DNA of 6,049 nt from Eubacterium sp. (GCA_029059925.1 JAIDVA010000309.1:1-6049), one strand, 5' to 3'. Positions 1 to 6,026 are shown, counted from the stretch's first letter. The notes: a model not told the origin generated them from the letters alone. Translations and numbers: made by a program.

Positions 1-2498
1 GTATTTGTGTGTCGGTTGCTATGATTACTGCCGTATTTGTTGCAGCGGCATCCTTTTTAAATCTTTTTGCCGAGATTGATTTTCTGTCTTCCGGTCACAG
101 GCATGCAGTTTTGGGCGTCAATTCCACACAGCTTCAGCAGTTGAAGGAGGACGACAGGATTGAACGAATCGGTGTCCGTGCAGAAACTGAGTCTTATCAG
201 ATTGAGGGCGAGAAATCAAAGTCAGCACGTACAGGTGATATTTATATAGGTGATAAGAACAATCTTGAGCAGATGTTCACCATTGGCTACGATGGTACAA
301 TCCCTCAGCATTCAAATGAAATTGCAGTTGAGGAGAAATTTATTGAGCGAAATAACCTTGACTGGAAAATCGGCGATACAGTAACCATACCACTCGGTAT
401 CCGTTATCTTCTTGATGAAAGTGGTGAAAAGAGCTATATTGGCGGAGGTTATTTCAGTGATGAGCAGTTTGAGGTCACAGGAATAGGGGAATATAAAATC
501 ACCGCAATTCTTCACGAAAATCCCCCTACACGCATTTACGGTTCAATTATCAGAGGACTTGATTTGGATGGTTATGTAATACCTGACGATGAGCCTGTAA
601 GTGCAACGATTGAGCTGAAAGAGGTCAATTATAAATCACTTGATGTAATAAACAGTATTATAAGTGATTATGGCATTGAGGGAGATTATCATATTAATAC
701 AGAATATCTTACCACTGTGTTTGCAATTGACAGTAATAGTGCTACTGCAACCACATTGCTGCCTCTTGTGGCGATTATTCTTGCAATTATAATGCTTGCC
801 TCAGTTGTTCTTATTTATAATTCCTTTGGTATGTCACTCTCAGAGCGTGTCAGATATCTTGGTATGCTTGCATCTGTAGGTGCTACCAAAAAGCAGAAGA
901 AAGCATCTGTTTATTATGAGGGTCTGATTCTCGGTATAATCGGTATTCCTGTTGGCATCGTGGCAGGTATTGTCGGAATCAGTATTACACTTAAGGCTGT
1001 TGGTGCTCAGATTATCGACAGTGGAATGTTAAACGGTGTAACTTCTGAAAATATGCAGATGGCAGTTAAAGTGCCAATCTGGGCAATTATTGCCATTGTT
1101 ATTTTCAGCGCACTTACAATATTGATTTCATCCGTAATTCCTGCCCGCAAGGCATCATCAATCACACCGATTGATGCTATCAGACAGAGAGAAGAAATAA
1201 AAATCAAAGGCAAAAAGGTTAAATCCTCAAAATTAGTCCGCAAGGTATTCGGCTATGAGGGTGAGCTTGCCAACAAAAACCTTAAGCGAAACGGAAGAAA
1301 ATCAAGAGTTATCACCGCTTCAATTGCCCTTTCAGTAATTCTGTTTTTAAGCTGTAACTATTTCTGCCAGATGTTTACAATGGCGGCAGATGTGGGCTCA
1401 ATGCAGTGTCAGATCCAGACAATGGTACTTTTTGATAAAGCAGAAGAATTCTGCAAGCAGCTTGATGATGTTCCTGATATTGATGATTATTACTGTGTAA
1501 ATAACGATTTCTTCGAGCTTTCAGAGGAAGCTGATAAAGAAAATGGTGTTGCGCAGAGTATTACCAACGCTGATTACACAACAAATGGCTATTCAAAATT
1601 CTTTGATTCAAAAAGAAAAATGTTTCTTAATTATGTTGATGATGAGGATTTCAATAAGCTGTGCGAAAGTAATGGCATTGATTATAAAAAGTATTACGGC
1701 GATACAGCAAGGGCGATCGTTCTCAATAACGTGAATCACGAAACAGATTCCGAAATATTCAATGAAAAACTTCTCGGTACAATGTATCATTATACCTATG
1801 CTGCAGAGCCTGTTGATATTGAGCTCAGTGACTTTGTAAAATATGATAGTAAAAATTATATCTGCAATCTCAATCCTTCAAACTGTATATCACTTTATAT
1901 GCCGTTTTCAACGGCACGTGCAATACTCAATGAAGGTTATTCCAATAAGGATTTTCTGTATTTAATCGGTGTTGAAACTGATAAGCATGCTGAGGTTACA
2001 GAGCATATTCAGAAGATAATTGATGAAAATGATTTTAGCGGCGGTTATGTGTCTGACTATGTTGAGCAGATGAAATCAATGAATGCAATCGTCTTTGTTC
2101 TGCAGGTATTTGTTTATGGCTTTATTGCACTCATATCTCTTATTACAATTGCAAATATCATCAATACCATTTCTACAGGTATTGCAATGCGCCGCAAGGA
2201 ATTTGCTATGCTTAAGTCTGTCGGTACAACACCTAAGGGCTTCAGAAAAATGGTTATGCTTGAAAGTGTGTTCTACGGACTCAAGGCACTTGTGTTCGCT
2301 CTTCCTATCAGTGTTCTGATTAGTGTAATTATGAATAAAGCAGTAGGCTCAACCTCCATTCCGTTTGAGTTTGATTGGAAACTTTATCTTGGCGTAATTC
2401 TTGCAGTGTTTGTAATTGTAGGTCTGTCCATGCTTTACTCGGTATCAAAGCTTAAGCATGATTCTATTATTGAAACACTGAAAGAGGAGATCAACTAA
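1..2498 (+). CDS. ABC transporter permease, FtsX/MacB type with two FtsX domains (5'-truncated by the window)
   Basis: Membrane subunit of an ABC transporter of the mechanotransmission (MacB/FtsX) class; such permeases pair with a cytoplasmic ATPase and export or sense peptides, lipids or antibiotics. The frame is open to the window edge from base 3. The first methionine-capable codon is a GTG at 9, but it falls inside the first membrane helix, so the true start is upstream. Counting from that GTG (829 residues): TM1 remnant about 1-21; extracellular domain about 28-245; first FtsX domain about 250-395 with three helices, the SVGATKKQ motif (289-296) and a VIPARKASSITPIDAIR end (376-392); a second half opening with LANKNLKRNGRKSR (420-433) and a helix at 434-454; a cysteine-containing extracellular domain about 456-690; second FtsX domain about 693-820 with LKSVGTTPKGF (735-745). 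The ending ETLKEEIN is typical. The two halves are recognisably homologous. Substrate cannot be read from sequence. The ATPase gene is expected upstream. Confidence 0.93.
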   Translation, partial: ICVSVAMITAVFVAAASFLNLFAEIDFLSSGHRHAVLGVNSTQLQQLKEDDRIERIGVRAETESYQIEGEKSKSARTGDIYIGDKNNLEQMFTIGYDGTIPQHSNEIAVEEKFIERNNLDWKIGDTVTIPLGIRYLLDESGEKSYIGGGYFSDEQFEVTGIGEYKITAILHENPPTRIYGSIIRGLDLDGYVIPDDEPVSATIELKEVNYKSLDVINSIISDYGIEGDYHINTEYLTTVFAIDSNSATATTLLPLVAIILAIIMLASVVLIYNSFGMSLSERVRYLGMLASVGATKKQKKASVYYEGLILGIIGIPVGIVAGIVGISITLKAVGAQIIDSGMLNGVTSENMQMAVKVPIWAIIAIVIFSALTILISSVIPARKASSITPIDAIRQREEIKIKGKKVKSSKLVRKVFGYEGELANKNLKRNGRKSRVITASIALSVILFLSCNYFCQMFTMAADVGSMQCQIQTMVLFDKAEEFCKQLDDVPDIDDYYCVNNDFFELSEEADKENGVAQSITNADYTTNGYSKFFDSKRKMFLNYVDDEDFNKLCESNGIDYKKYYGDTARAIVLNNVNHETDSEIFNEKLLGTMYHYTYAAEPVDIELSDFVKYDSKNYICNLNPSNCISLYMPFSTARAILNEGYSNKDFLYLIGVETDKHAEVTEHIQKIIDENDFSGGYVSDYVEQMKSMNAIVFVLQVFVYGFIALISLITIANIINTISTGIAMRRKEFAMLKSVGTTPKGFRKMVMLESVFYGLKALVFALPISVLISVIMNKAVGSTSIPFEFDWKLYLGVILAVFVIVGLSMLYSVSKLKHDSIIETLKEEIN

Positions 2499-2507
2499 CT
2501 GCCAAAA

Positions 2508-2575
2508 ACAGATGTTAAAGCAGTGCCCCAATCACCTAATACCTTTTTCATACAATCAACTGCTTTAATATTTGT
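2508..2575. repeat. 17-bp imperfect inverted repeat downstream of the permease gene
   Basis: The arms are 2508-2524 (ACAGATGTTAAAGCAGT) and 2559-2575 (ACTGCTTTAATATTTGT), with a 34-base loop. In RNA all 17 positions pair, 15 Watson-Crick and two G-U; the innermost ten pairs (2515-2524 with 2559-2568) are perfect. The repeat starts 9 bases after the permease stop codon. No proper U-tract follows on the plus strand, while the minus-strand continuation reads TTTTTGG, so it is a poor plus-strand terminator. It could protect the 3' end of the mRNA, act as a weak terminator, or be an operator-like site. The structure is seen; the role is open. Confidence 0.5.
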
Positions 2576-2581
2576 AAAAAA

Positions 2582-2613
2582 GAGGACCTGTTATCGTTAG
2601 GTAACAGGTCCTT
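2582..2613 (-). terminator. Stable hairpin with terminator features only in the minus orientation
   Basis: An 11-bp perfect stem, AGGACCTGTTA (2583-2593) with TAACAGGTCCT (2602-2612), extends inward by a G-U and a C-G pair to a four-base loop and outward by one G-U pair. Read on the minus strand the hairpin is followed by CTTTTTT, the layout of a Rho-independent terminator. Read on the plus strand it is followed by TTAAAAAAAGGAG, so it lacks a U-tract and should terminate poorly. No minus-strand gene enters it from the right. It sits five bases before the ribosome binding site of the 2630 gene, so in practice it may be a 5' untranslated-region structure or a block to antisense transcription into the permease gene. 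Confidence 0.6.
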
Positions 2614-2618
2614 AAAAA

Positions 2619-2624
2619 AAGGAG
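2619..2624 (+). promoter_or_regulatory. Ribosome binding site of the 2630 gene, possibly masked by a local hairpin
   Basis: AAGGAG lies five bases before the ATG at 2630 and fixes the start. The bases TCCTT at 2609-2613 are complementary to AAGGA at 2619-2623 across a five-A loop. The same TCCTT is part of the 3' arm of the preceding hairpin, so when that hairpin forms the binding site is free, and if it is opened the site could be covered. The complementarity is seen; regulation by it is inference, and the larger hairpin should normally win. Confidence 0.6.
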
Positions 2625-2629
2625 ATTTT

Positions 2630-3097
2630 ATGAAACATATAATAACAATAATCCTTTGTATAATTGTTATGCTTTGTGCAATGTTTTTTCAGGTAGTAGA
2701 GGTTGATGATGTCCTGAATTTCTATACAAGCACTGTTGAGTACCTTGGAAGCCGTCAGCTTACATCAAAACTGAATCTGATTGGTGAACGATATGATAAG
2801 ATTGATGACTATACAGGCTCCTATAAGTGCAGTGCTGAAAATGTAACCGGTCGTGATGTAATCTATGGCGGCTGCTCAGTTGATAAAATAAAACTGAATC
2901 TGAAAGGAAAGTCAGATACACAGTCAGGTGAGTTGAAAATTCGTGTAAGATTAGGCTATGATGTTGAGTACATAACAATTAACGAGGATGGTGCTTTTGA
3001 CGAGCTGCTTGAATTTGACGGCGGCGGAAATTATATTATAATTGAATATAAGGATTTCACGGGCGAAATTGATGTCTCAACCGAATATGCAGAATAA
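2630..3097 (+). CDS. Hypothetical small exported or membrane-anchored protein
   Basis: I do not recognise this 155-residue protein. Residues 4-20 form a hydrophobic segment after a short MKH start, giving an uncleaved N-terminal anchor or signal peptide; it has no lipobox I would trust, although cysteines occur at 10 and 16. The mature part is acidic. From about residue 63 it alternates short hydrophobic and charged stretches, suggesting a beta-sandwich (for example KIKLNLKG at 87-94, ELKIRVRLGY at 101-110, NYIIIEYKDF at 134-143). Cys67 and Cys82 are the only cysteines outside the hydrophobic segment and could form a disulphide if exported. The ribosome binding site is clear. It lies 131 bp after the permease gene in the same direction, with no good plus-strand terminator between, so co-transcription is possible. 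It might be an accessory protein of the transporter, but only position supports this. Confidence 0.75.
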   Translation: MKHIITIILCIIVMLCAMFFQVVEVDDVLNFYTSTVEYLGSRQLTSKLNLIGERYDKIDDYTGSYKCSAENVTGRDVIYGGCSVDKIKLNLKGKSDTQSGELKIRVRLGYDVEYITINEDGAFDELLEFDGGGNYIIIEYKDFTGEIDVSTEYAE

Positions 3098-3210
3098 ATA
3101 TTTGTCTGTTTAAACCTAACCATTGCCTTTGTGTGTGTTTTGTGTTAATGTGGTATTGTAATAAATTATTGTTTAAATTATGTCTTTTTCCGTTATGTTG
3201 CGTCTCGTCA

Positions 3211-3272
3211 AAACAAATTCCCCATTTAAACAAATTGCTTACACAATATGAAACAAATGCTCCATTTGTTTC
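3211..3272. repeat. Degenerate AAACAAAT repeats ending in a 10-bp hairpin
   Basis: AAACAAAT occurs at 3211-3218, 3228-3235 and 3251-3258, and its complement ATTTGTTT at 3264-3271. The last copy and the complement form a perfect 10-bp hairpin, GAAACAAATG (3250-3259) with CATTTGTTTC (3263-3272), around a three-base CTC loop. The segment from 3211 (AAACAAATTCCCCATTT) looks like a decayed version of the one at 3251 (AAACAAATGCTCCATTT), suggesting duplication followed by divergence. No downstream U-tract makes it a terminator. Confidence 0.6.
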
Positions 3273-3278
3273 TCCTCT

Positions 3279-3305
3279 TCCCAAAAAGCAAAATGCTTTT
3301 TGGGA
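3279..3305. repeat. 12-bp perfect hairpin in the intergenic region
   Basis: TCCCAAAAAGCA (3279-3290) pairs perfectly with TGCTTTTTGGGA (3294-3305) around an AAA loop, with one more G-U pair possible outside. It begins six bases after the preceding AAACAAATG hairpin. Neither strand has a U-tract directly after the stem, so it does not look like a standard intrinsic terminator despite the T-rich arm. It is most likely part of the same composite repeat as its neighbours. Confidence 0.6.
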
Positions 3306-3437
3306 GCCCTGTTAATTTTTGCTCGGTCACATATCCACATATGCTCCCGTCGTCAAAATTTTACCAAAGCCTTGCCTAACGAAAAAATCCATTAATTTAA
3401 ATGCGTTTTGGATATTTGCAATGTTATCTTATACTTT

Positions 3438-3508
3438 CGTAGGGGCGCACAGTATGCGCCCACCAACATTATCGTTGTGCCCACGGGCGAACATTGTTCG
3501 CCCCTACG
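3438..3508. repeat. 71-bp GC-rich near-palindromic interspersed repeat (MITE-like)
   Basis: The ends are perfect 10-bp inverted repeats, CGTAGGGGCG (3438-3447) and CGCCCCTACG (3499-3508). Inside are a left hairpin, GGGCGCA (3443-3449) with TGCGCCC (3455-3461), a right hairpin, GGGCGAAC (3485-3492) with GTTCGCCC (3496-3503), and a small central one, CAAC (3464-3467) with GTTG (3474-3477). The outer stem shares bases with both end hairpins, so these are alternative folds. The element is about 61% GC in an AT-rich gap. No target-site duplication is evident. It resembles short palindromic repeats that I associate with many clostridial genomes; that is from memory, and multiple copies cannot be verified here. 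Confidence 0.7.
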
Positions 3509-3553
3509 GGTAATGCCTTAACCCAACGCTAAACAATAATTTAATAATATTAC

Positions 3554-3559
3554 AGGAGG
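3554..3559 (+). promoter_or_regulatory. Ribosome binding site of the DUF2804-like gene
   Basis: A full-consensus AGGAGG ends six bases before the ATG at 3566 and decides this start over the next in-frame methionine, at residue 41. The AT-rich run before it (3530-3550, with TAATAAT) could hold a -10 element, but I could not match a convincing -35, so no promoter is called. Confidence 0.8.
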
Positions 3560-3565
3560 CAGGCT

Positions 3566-4594
3566 ATGCAAAACGAAATCACAGCTCGTCAGGATTTACT
3601 TGACGAAGACGGTAACCTCGCAAATCCCGGCTGGTGCAGGCGTAATCTTTTCAACTACAATATTGAAAAGCATTCACCAAGCATTATGCGTCTTAAGGAA
3701 TGGGATTTTTATCAGGTGTGCAACGGTGAAATTATGGTGCAGATTAATCTGTTCAATATCTCTCTTGCAACCTGCGCAACTTTTGGTTTTGTTGATTTAA
3801 AAACAGGCAGAAAGTTTGACACAATGAGCATAGAGCTTTATACTCCGGCAAAAAATCGACTGAACAAAAACGGCGACTGTCAGAACTATTTTGCCTACAG
3901 CAAAGGCAGTACAAAAATAATTCTTGATGTTACCGAAGAAAGGCATCATCTTGTGTTTGAAGGCAAATGCAGGGGTAAAGCACTGCGTGCGGAATTTTTC
4001 TGTCACCGATTGCCGCACCATGAAAGCATTACGATTGCAACGCCTTTTAAAGAGAAGGGGCATTTCTTCTATACCAACAAGATAAATTGTCTTGCAACTG
4101 AAGGCTCTGTTTTATTCGGCGATGAAAAATTTGAATTTTCCAAGGATAATACCTACACAGTTCTGGATTGGGGTAGGGGAATCTGGCCTCACGAGAATAT
4201 GTGGTATTGGGCAAACGGCAGTACAATGATAGATGGTAGACTTTTTGGTTTTGAGCTTACCTGGGGCTTCGGAAATACGGAACGTGCAACCGAAACGGCA
4301 TTGTTCTATGATGGCATATGCCATAAAATCAGCAGTGTAGCCATTGAGAAGGATTCTGATATTGATAACAAATGGATGGACGATTGGCACTTTATCAGTA
4401 ATGATGGCAGGCTTGATCTGACGATGACTCCGTTTTATGATAACTATTCAAATATGATGCCGTTTAATCTGGTGGGTATGAATACACATCAGGTGCACGG
4501 ATTGTGGAATGGTACTGTAATTCTTGATGACGGCACCAAGCTTGAAATCAAGGATATGTATGCCTTCTGCGAAAAGGTTTATAATAAATGGTAA
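3566..4594 (+). CDS. DUF2804 family protein
   Basis: A 342-residue protein with the hallmarks of DUF2804, a family of unknown function found in bacteria and some eukaryotes and thought to have a lipocalin-like or AttH/CrtC-like beta-barrel fold. Visible signatures: an N-terminal QDLLDEDGNLANPGW stretch (9-23), the core DWGRGIWPHENMWYW (201-215), then a glycine- and aromatic-rich GFELTWGFGNTERATETALF (228-247), HGLWNGTVILDDGTKLEIKD (311-330), and the usual ending AFCEKVYNKW (333-342). There is no signal peptide or membrane helix, so it should be cytoplasmic. The length is normal for the family and the gene appears intact. Tryptophan- and histidine-rich motifs suggest a ligand-binding cavity, but no catalytic residues are established to my knowledge. 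It looks monocistronic: a repeat-rich gap precedes it and a strong hairpin follows. Family assignment is firm; function is unknown. Confidence 0.9.
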   Translation: MQNEITARQDLLDEDGNLANPGWCRRNLFNYNIEKHSPSIMRLKEWDFYQVCNGEIMVQINLFNISLATCATFGFVDLKTGRKFDTMSIELYTPAKNRLNKNGDCQNYFAYSKGSTKIILDVTEERHHLVFEGKCRGKALRAEFFCHRLPHHESITIATPFKEKGHFFYTNKINCLATEGSVLFGDEKFEFSKDNTYTVLDWGRGIWPHENMWYWANGSTMIDGRLFGFELTWGFGNTERATETALFYDGICHKISSVAIEKDSDIDNKWMDDWHFISNDGRLDLTMTPFYDNYSNMMPFNLVGMNTHQVHGLWNGTVILDDGTKLEIKDMYAFCEKVYNKW

Positions 4595-4598
4595 AACA

Positions 4599-4622
4599 AC
4601 AGGGTGTCGTCTGACACCCTGT
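4599..4622. terminator. Bidirectional Rho-independent terminator between convergent genes
   Basis: A perfect 10-bp stem, ACAGGGTGTC (4599-4608) with GACACCCTGT (4613-4622), closes a GTCT loop. On the plus strand CTTTAT follows; on the minus strand TGTTTTAC follows. It starts four bases after the stop codon of the plus-strand gene and ends eight bases short of the minus-strand stop codon, so it serves both convergent units. The T-tracts are short but the position is convincing. Confidence 0.85.
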
Positions 4623-4630
4623 CTTTATAA

Positions 4631-5077
4631 TTATTGCTTTTTACCTGTGTTTACAATAAACTGATTTTTGCAGTGCGGGCAGGTTACATTGATTTTGCCC
4701 TTGTGTTTTGGCAGTCGCAATGTCTTTTTACACGCGCTGCACTTTACAAATTTGTGGGTTTTTCTCTGCTTGAATTTGTTTTTTTCAAAAAAGAATTTTT
4801 GTTTTATATTGCCTGTGAACTTTAACCAGGTCGCATTTTCATTTCTTCTTGCTTCAATGTTTTTTGAGAATATTCTGAAAATTGCAAAAATAAGTATTGC
4901 GAGCGATAAAACAAAAAATGCACCATATGCGATTTTTGAAAATCTGTAAAAAACATTAGCTATGATTATGCCAAGCAGATAGAATAGCAAAAGTGCTCTC
5001 CATAGCTGGTCAACACCATATCTGCCTGTCATAAATCTTTGAAATTTGTATGCCAGATCCATAAAAAACTTTTTCAT
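4631..5077 (-). CDS. Two-helix membrane protein with C-terminal zinc ribbon
   Basis: A 148-residue protein of no assigned function. An amphipathic N-terminus contains FMTGRYGVDQL (15-25), which I associate with a small family of clostridial membrane proteins. Two hydrophobic helices follow at about 28-43 and 50-70, a hairpin in the membrane. The C-terminal part is strongly basic (about 90-111) and ends in a zinc ribbon with CSAC (113-116) and CPHC (133-136), 16 residues between the knuckles, the usual four-cysteine zinc site. With a short loop between the helices, both the N-terminus and the ribbon should be cytoplasmic. AAGGAG (minus strand, 5083-5088) lies five bases before the ATG. It starts 27 bp after the J-domain gene, so the two are almost surely one operon and may act together. 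The ribbon could bind nucleic acid or protein; the sequence does not decide. Confidence 0.85.
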   Translation of the reverse strand: MKKFFMDLAYKFQRFMTGRYGVDQLWRALLLFYLLGIIIANVFYRFSKIAYGAFFVLSLAILIFAIFRIFSKNIEARRNENATWLKFTGNIKQKFFFEKNKFKQRKTHKFVKCSACKKTLRLPKHKGKINVTCPHCKNQFIVNTGKKQ

Positions 5078-5104
5078 AATAGCTCCTTAATGTTTGCGTT
5101 TAAT

Positions 5105-5917
5105 TTAAGAATTTTGCTTGCTGCCGTTGCTTTCACCGAATATGTCGGCATTATCGGGATAATCATACTGCTGTGAATAGCTTGTTGTCGGCTGCTGATG
5201 ATTTTTATATCGCTGCTGTGGTGTGTAGAAGGCAGAAAAGATAAATCTGAAAATAAGTCTTATAATGAATATGATAAATATTATTCTTATGATTCTGCCG
5301 AGACACCCTGTTCGTCTGCGACCCGTGGTTGTATAAACTGTTCTTCTTGTTCCTGTTCTGCTTTCATTTGTATTGTGATTACCGAAATCAAAGAAAGAAG
5401 AAAACGGATTGTATTCAAGCGGATTGATACCCTGTGTTATATTTTCATAAGCCTGCTTGTAGGTCATATTATTCGGCTCTTTTGCATAAGCAGTTCTTAT
5501 GTAATCCTCTGCAGCAGTACGATTGCCGAGTGACATGTTGGCAAGAGCCGAAAGATAATACCATCTTGCATTTCTGTCCTCAATATTATTCAGAAGATTG
5601 ACAGCCTGTCGGTATTGACCGCTTTTAATAAACTGTGCAGCAGAGCTCAGATAATCCGGAGCCGATGAGCTGCTTTGCTGTGAACGTCTTGAATAGCTGT
5701 TATATCCGCTGTAGGAATAAGTGCTCTGCTGTGCAGCTGTACCGTTCTTTATCTGGTCATAGGCGGCGTTAATCTGAGCCATCTTTTCTTCGGCTGTTTT
5801 GTCATTTGGGTTCAGGTCCGGGTGATATTTCTTGGCAAGCTTTTTGTATGCTTTGGTGCATTCTGCTTCACTTGCGCCGTCAGGCACACCCAAAACCTTA
5901 TATGGATTTGTTATCAT
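5105..5917 (-). CDS. J-domain (DnaJ-like) protein with TPR-like region and C-terminal membrane segment
   Basis: A 270-residue co-chaperone-like protein that should stimulate the ATPase of an Hsp70 (DnaK). The J domain is at about 4-60 (NPYKVLGV start, then AYKKLAKKYHPDLNPNDK) with the essential HPD at 32-34 intact. A serine/tyrosine/glutamine-rich linker (about 61-87) follows, then helical repeats at about 88-160 resembling two TPR units (SSAAQFIKSGQYRQAVNLL and the A-rich repeat after it). A basic stretch (RRTVYTTTGRRRTGC, 191-205) leads into an isoleucine/phenylalanine-rich hydrophobic segment (about 206-230), and a polar Q/Y/N-rich tail ends the protein. It lacks the zinc-finger and C-terminal substrate domains of true DnaJ, so it is a specialised membrane-tethered type, not the housekeeping chaperone. 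TCCTTT at 5925-5930 (AAAGGA on the minus strand) is its ribosome binding site. It is first in an operon with the zinc-ribbon membrane protein. Its client is unknown. Confidence 0.92.
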   Translation of the reverse strand: MITNPYKVLGVPDGASEAECTKAYKKLAKKYHPDLNPNDKTAEEKMAQINAAYDQIKNGTAAQQSTYSYSGYNSYSRRSQQSSSSAPDYLSSAAQFIKSGQYRQAVNLLNNIEDRNARWYYLSALANMSLGNRTAAEDYIRTAYAKEPNNMTYKQAYENITQGINPLEYNPFSSFFDFGNHNTNESRTGTRRTVYTTTGRRRTGCLGRIIRIIFIIFIIRLIFRFIFSAFYTPQQRYKNHQQPTTSYSQQYDYPDNADIFGESNGSKQNS

Positions 5918-5997
5918 TCTTTTTTCCTTTAGCTTAAAACTTTAATTTGTTTTTACAGATAATACCACAAATATTTTACCACATTATTAACAAATAA

Positions 5998-6026
5998 AGT
6001 ATAACAGTTTAATAAATATGTTGAAA
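5998..6026 (-). promoter_or_regulatory. Candidate promoter of the J-domain/zinc-ribbon operon
   Basis: On the minus strand a -10-like TATACT (plus-strand 5998-6003), preceded by TGT as in extended -10 promoters, lies 17 bp from a weak -35-like TTTCAA (plus-strand 6021-6026). It would start transcription roughly 70-75 bases before the ATG at 5917. Two other -10-like sites closer to the gene, TGTGGTAAAAT (5973-5983) and TGTGGTATTAT (5959-5969), have the TGTGG prefix common in clostridial promoters but no good -35. The region 5918-6049 is AT-rich and otherwise empty. Confidence 0.35.

Larger units (their letters stand above)
3098..3565. other. Non-coding, repeat-rich intergenic region
   Basis: This 468-bp gap has no convincing gene. 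Short open frames in it have no ribosome binding sites and run across hairpins and repeats. From left to right it holds: an AT-rich stretch with an 8-bp palindrome GTTTAAAC (3108-3115); a TGTGGTATTGTAATAA stretch (3149-3164) that resembles a clostridial -10 region but has no matching -35; AAACAAAT repeats and two perfect hairpins (3205-3305); the direct repeat TCGTCAAAA at 3205-3213 and 3350-3358; GGGAGC (3302-3307) facing GCTCCC (3343-3348); a 71-bp GC-rich near-palindrome (3438-3508); and the AT-rich leader of the next gene. I saw no clear plus-strand terminator just after 3097. Confidence 0.7.

Noticed and set aside
9..11. GTG at base 9 as the true start of the permease gene
   Set aside because: The frame is open to the window edge, the codon lies within the first membrane helix, and the usual N-terminal cytoplasmic lead of these permeases is missing. 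The gene is cut by the window.
2499..2629. Riboswitch or T-box leader before the 2630 gene
   Set aside because: Only two simple inverted repeats are present; I see no T-box sequence or conserved aptamer core.
3211..3272. CRISPR-like array from the AAACAAAT repeats
   Set aside because: The repeats are only eight bases, with unequal spacing (17 and 23) and no unique spacers of regular length, and no cas gene is nearby.
3057..3284. Minus-strand open frame of 75 codons
   Set aside because: It overlaps the end of the 2630 gene and the repeat block, has no ribosome binding site and no recognisable protein features.
3279..3305. 12-bp hairpin as the terminator of the 2630 gene
   Set aside because: It lies about 180 bp after the stop codon and has no U-tract following the stem on either strand.
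3133..3513. Two short plus-strand open frames (3133-3315 and 3319-3513) as small genes
   Set aside because: They have no ribosome binding sites, run straight through the hairpins and the palindromic repeat, and have the composition of translated repeats.
4634..4949. Plus-strand open frames opposite the zinc-ribbon gene
   Set aside because: The minus-strand frame has a clear ribosome binding site, two membrane helices and a four-cysteine ribbon; the plus-strand frames are its antisense shadows.
5198..5533. 111-codon plus-strand open frame opposite the J-domain gene
   Set aside because: It is antisense to a gene with an intact J domain and TPR-like repeats; its cysteine/serine-rich composition reflects the complement of that gene.
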